From Abyssibacter profundi (GTDB lineage Bacteria; Pseudomonadota; Gammaproteobacteria; Nevskiales; OUC007), in NCBI RefSeq assembly GCF_003151135.1, contig NZ_QEQK01000002.1, forward strand, positions 1 to 64,000: a stretch of DNA of 64,000 bases, written 5' to 3'. Positions within the stretch are counted from its first letter, which is position 1. Each line of letters starts with the position of its first letter. Both the position numbers and the translations under genes were made by a program. Shown here one piece after another: positions 63,742-64,000 of this stretch. The notes under the pieces are model-generated. The model was not told the DNA's origin and made no database searches. It saw nothing but the letters and a program-made list of their open reading frames with translations.

Positions 63742-64000
63742 TTAAACGACTTCAAACAGTCCAGCCGCACCCATGCCGCCACCGATGCACATGGTTACGA
63801 CGACATGCTTGGCGCCGCGCCGCTTGCCCTCGATGAGCGCATGGCCGACCAGGCGGCTGCCCGTGACGCCATAGGGGTGGCCGACGGCGATGGCACCACC
63901 ATTGACGTTGAGGGTCTCGTCGGGGATGCCCAGCTTGTCCTGGCAGTACAGGACCTGGACGGCAAAGGCCTCGTTCAGCTCCCATAAGCCGATGTCGTCG
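63742..64000 (-). CDS. Thiolase (acetyl-CoA acyltransferase), C-terminal part
   Basis: The minus strand from 64000 to the stop at 63742-63744 reads 85 complete codons, ending in the thiolase C-terminus: [40 protein letters not shown] with the catalytic His, and [16 protein letters not shown] with the second active-site Cys. It condenses or cleaves acyl-CoA. The N-terminal half, with the acylated Cys, lies beyond the window edge. Confidence 0.93.
   Translation of the reverse strand, partial: DDIGLWELNEAFAVQVLYCQDKLGIPDETLNVNGGAIAVGHPYGVTGSRLVGHALIEGKRRGAKHVVVTMCIGGGMGAAGLFEVV

Overview
The window is a GC-rich, densely coded chromosome segment, most likely from a gammaproteobacterium. The inference rests on gene content: monomer-type ATP sulfurylase with CysC, NhaD, GlyGly-CTERM-like secreted proteins, a MacAB-type exporter with an NtrC-family regulator, and many two-component proteins. 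NhaD would suit a marine or saline habitat, and a Nevskiales/Salinisphaerales-like relative is possible, but no rRNA or marker gene fixes the taxon.

Left end (1-2345): a more AT-rich accessory block. It holds the end of an IS30-family element and a short array of integron cassettes with no integrase in view: vapBC, ccdAB and a DUF3024 gene, separated by recognisable attC sites. Both toxin-antitoxin cassettes carry their own sigma70-like promoter overlapped by a paired palindromic operator. One attC contains a triplicated 11-bp unit.

2.5-10.6 kb: ordinary chromosome with an aspartate-type aminotransferase, a small PH-domain membrane protein, uvrB, a KaiC-like double ATPase overlapping a lone receiver protein, and a secreted metzincin-type protease with a PKD domain.

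10.7-18.6 kb: one operon with a secreted small protein, a membrane-fusion protein, an ABC ATPase, two FtsX/MacB-type permeases, an NtrC-family response regulator (GAYTGA) and its histidine kinase. It is preceded by a well-spaced sigma54 -24/-12 element and an upstream cluster of TGTCC palindromes, so the regulator probably activates its own operon.

18.6-25.3 kb: an SDR; a cysC-sat-DHH phosphoesterase operon for making PAPS and perhaps clearing pAp, divergent from a LysR regulator; a thioredoxin-like lipoprotein; and tRNA-Val(GAC). 25.5-28.6 kb is a small patchwork: an Ada-type zinc domain protein, a kinase-like phosphotransferase, an IS256-family transposase remnant, a peroxiredoxin-like protein, and an MdaB-like quinone reductase divergent from an HxlR regulator with a clear operator.

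28.8-45.4 kb is rich in signalling: a receiver-TPR protein with a soluble kinase; a kinase with a two-receiver regulator; a GGDEF enzyme; and a four-gene unit of solute-binding protein, HAMP kinase, Rcp1-like regulator and phytoene-dehydrogenase-like flavoprotein. Two long paralogous surface proteins (31.4-34.5 and 47.3-50.3 kb) share an Asp-box propeller, FN3, PKD-like domain and C-terminal sorting-type tail.

45.6-64 kb: class II aldolase, SDR, mutarotase, M14 carboxypeptidase, NYN-LOTUS protein, PQQ-type sugar dehydrogenase, a 1684-residue protein joining a degenerate kinase domain, an AAA-type ATPase, GAF and histidine kinase, then NhaD, a MAPEG protein, a DUF2189 protein and a thiolase cut by the window edge. 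All functional calls come from reading motifs by eye; no database search was run.
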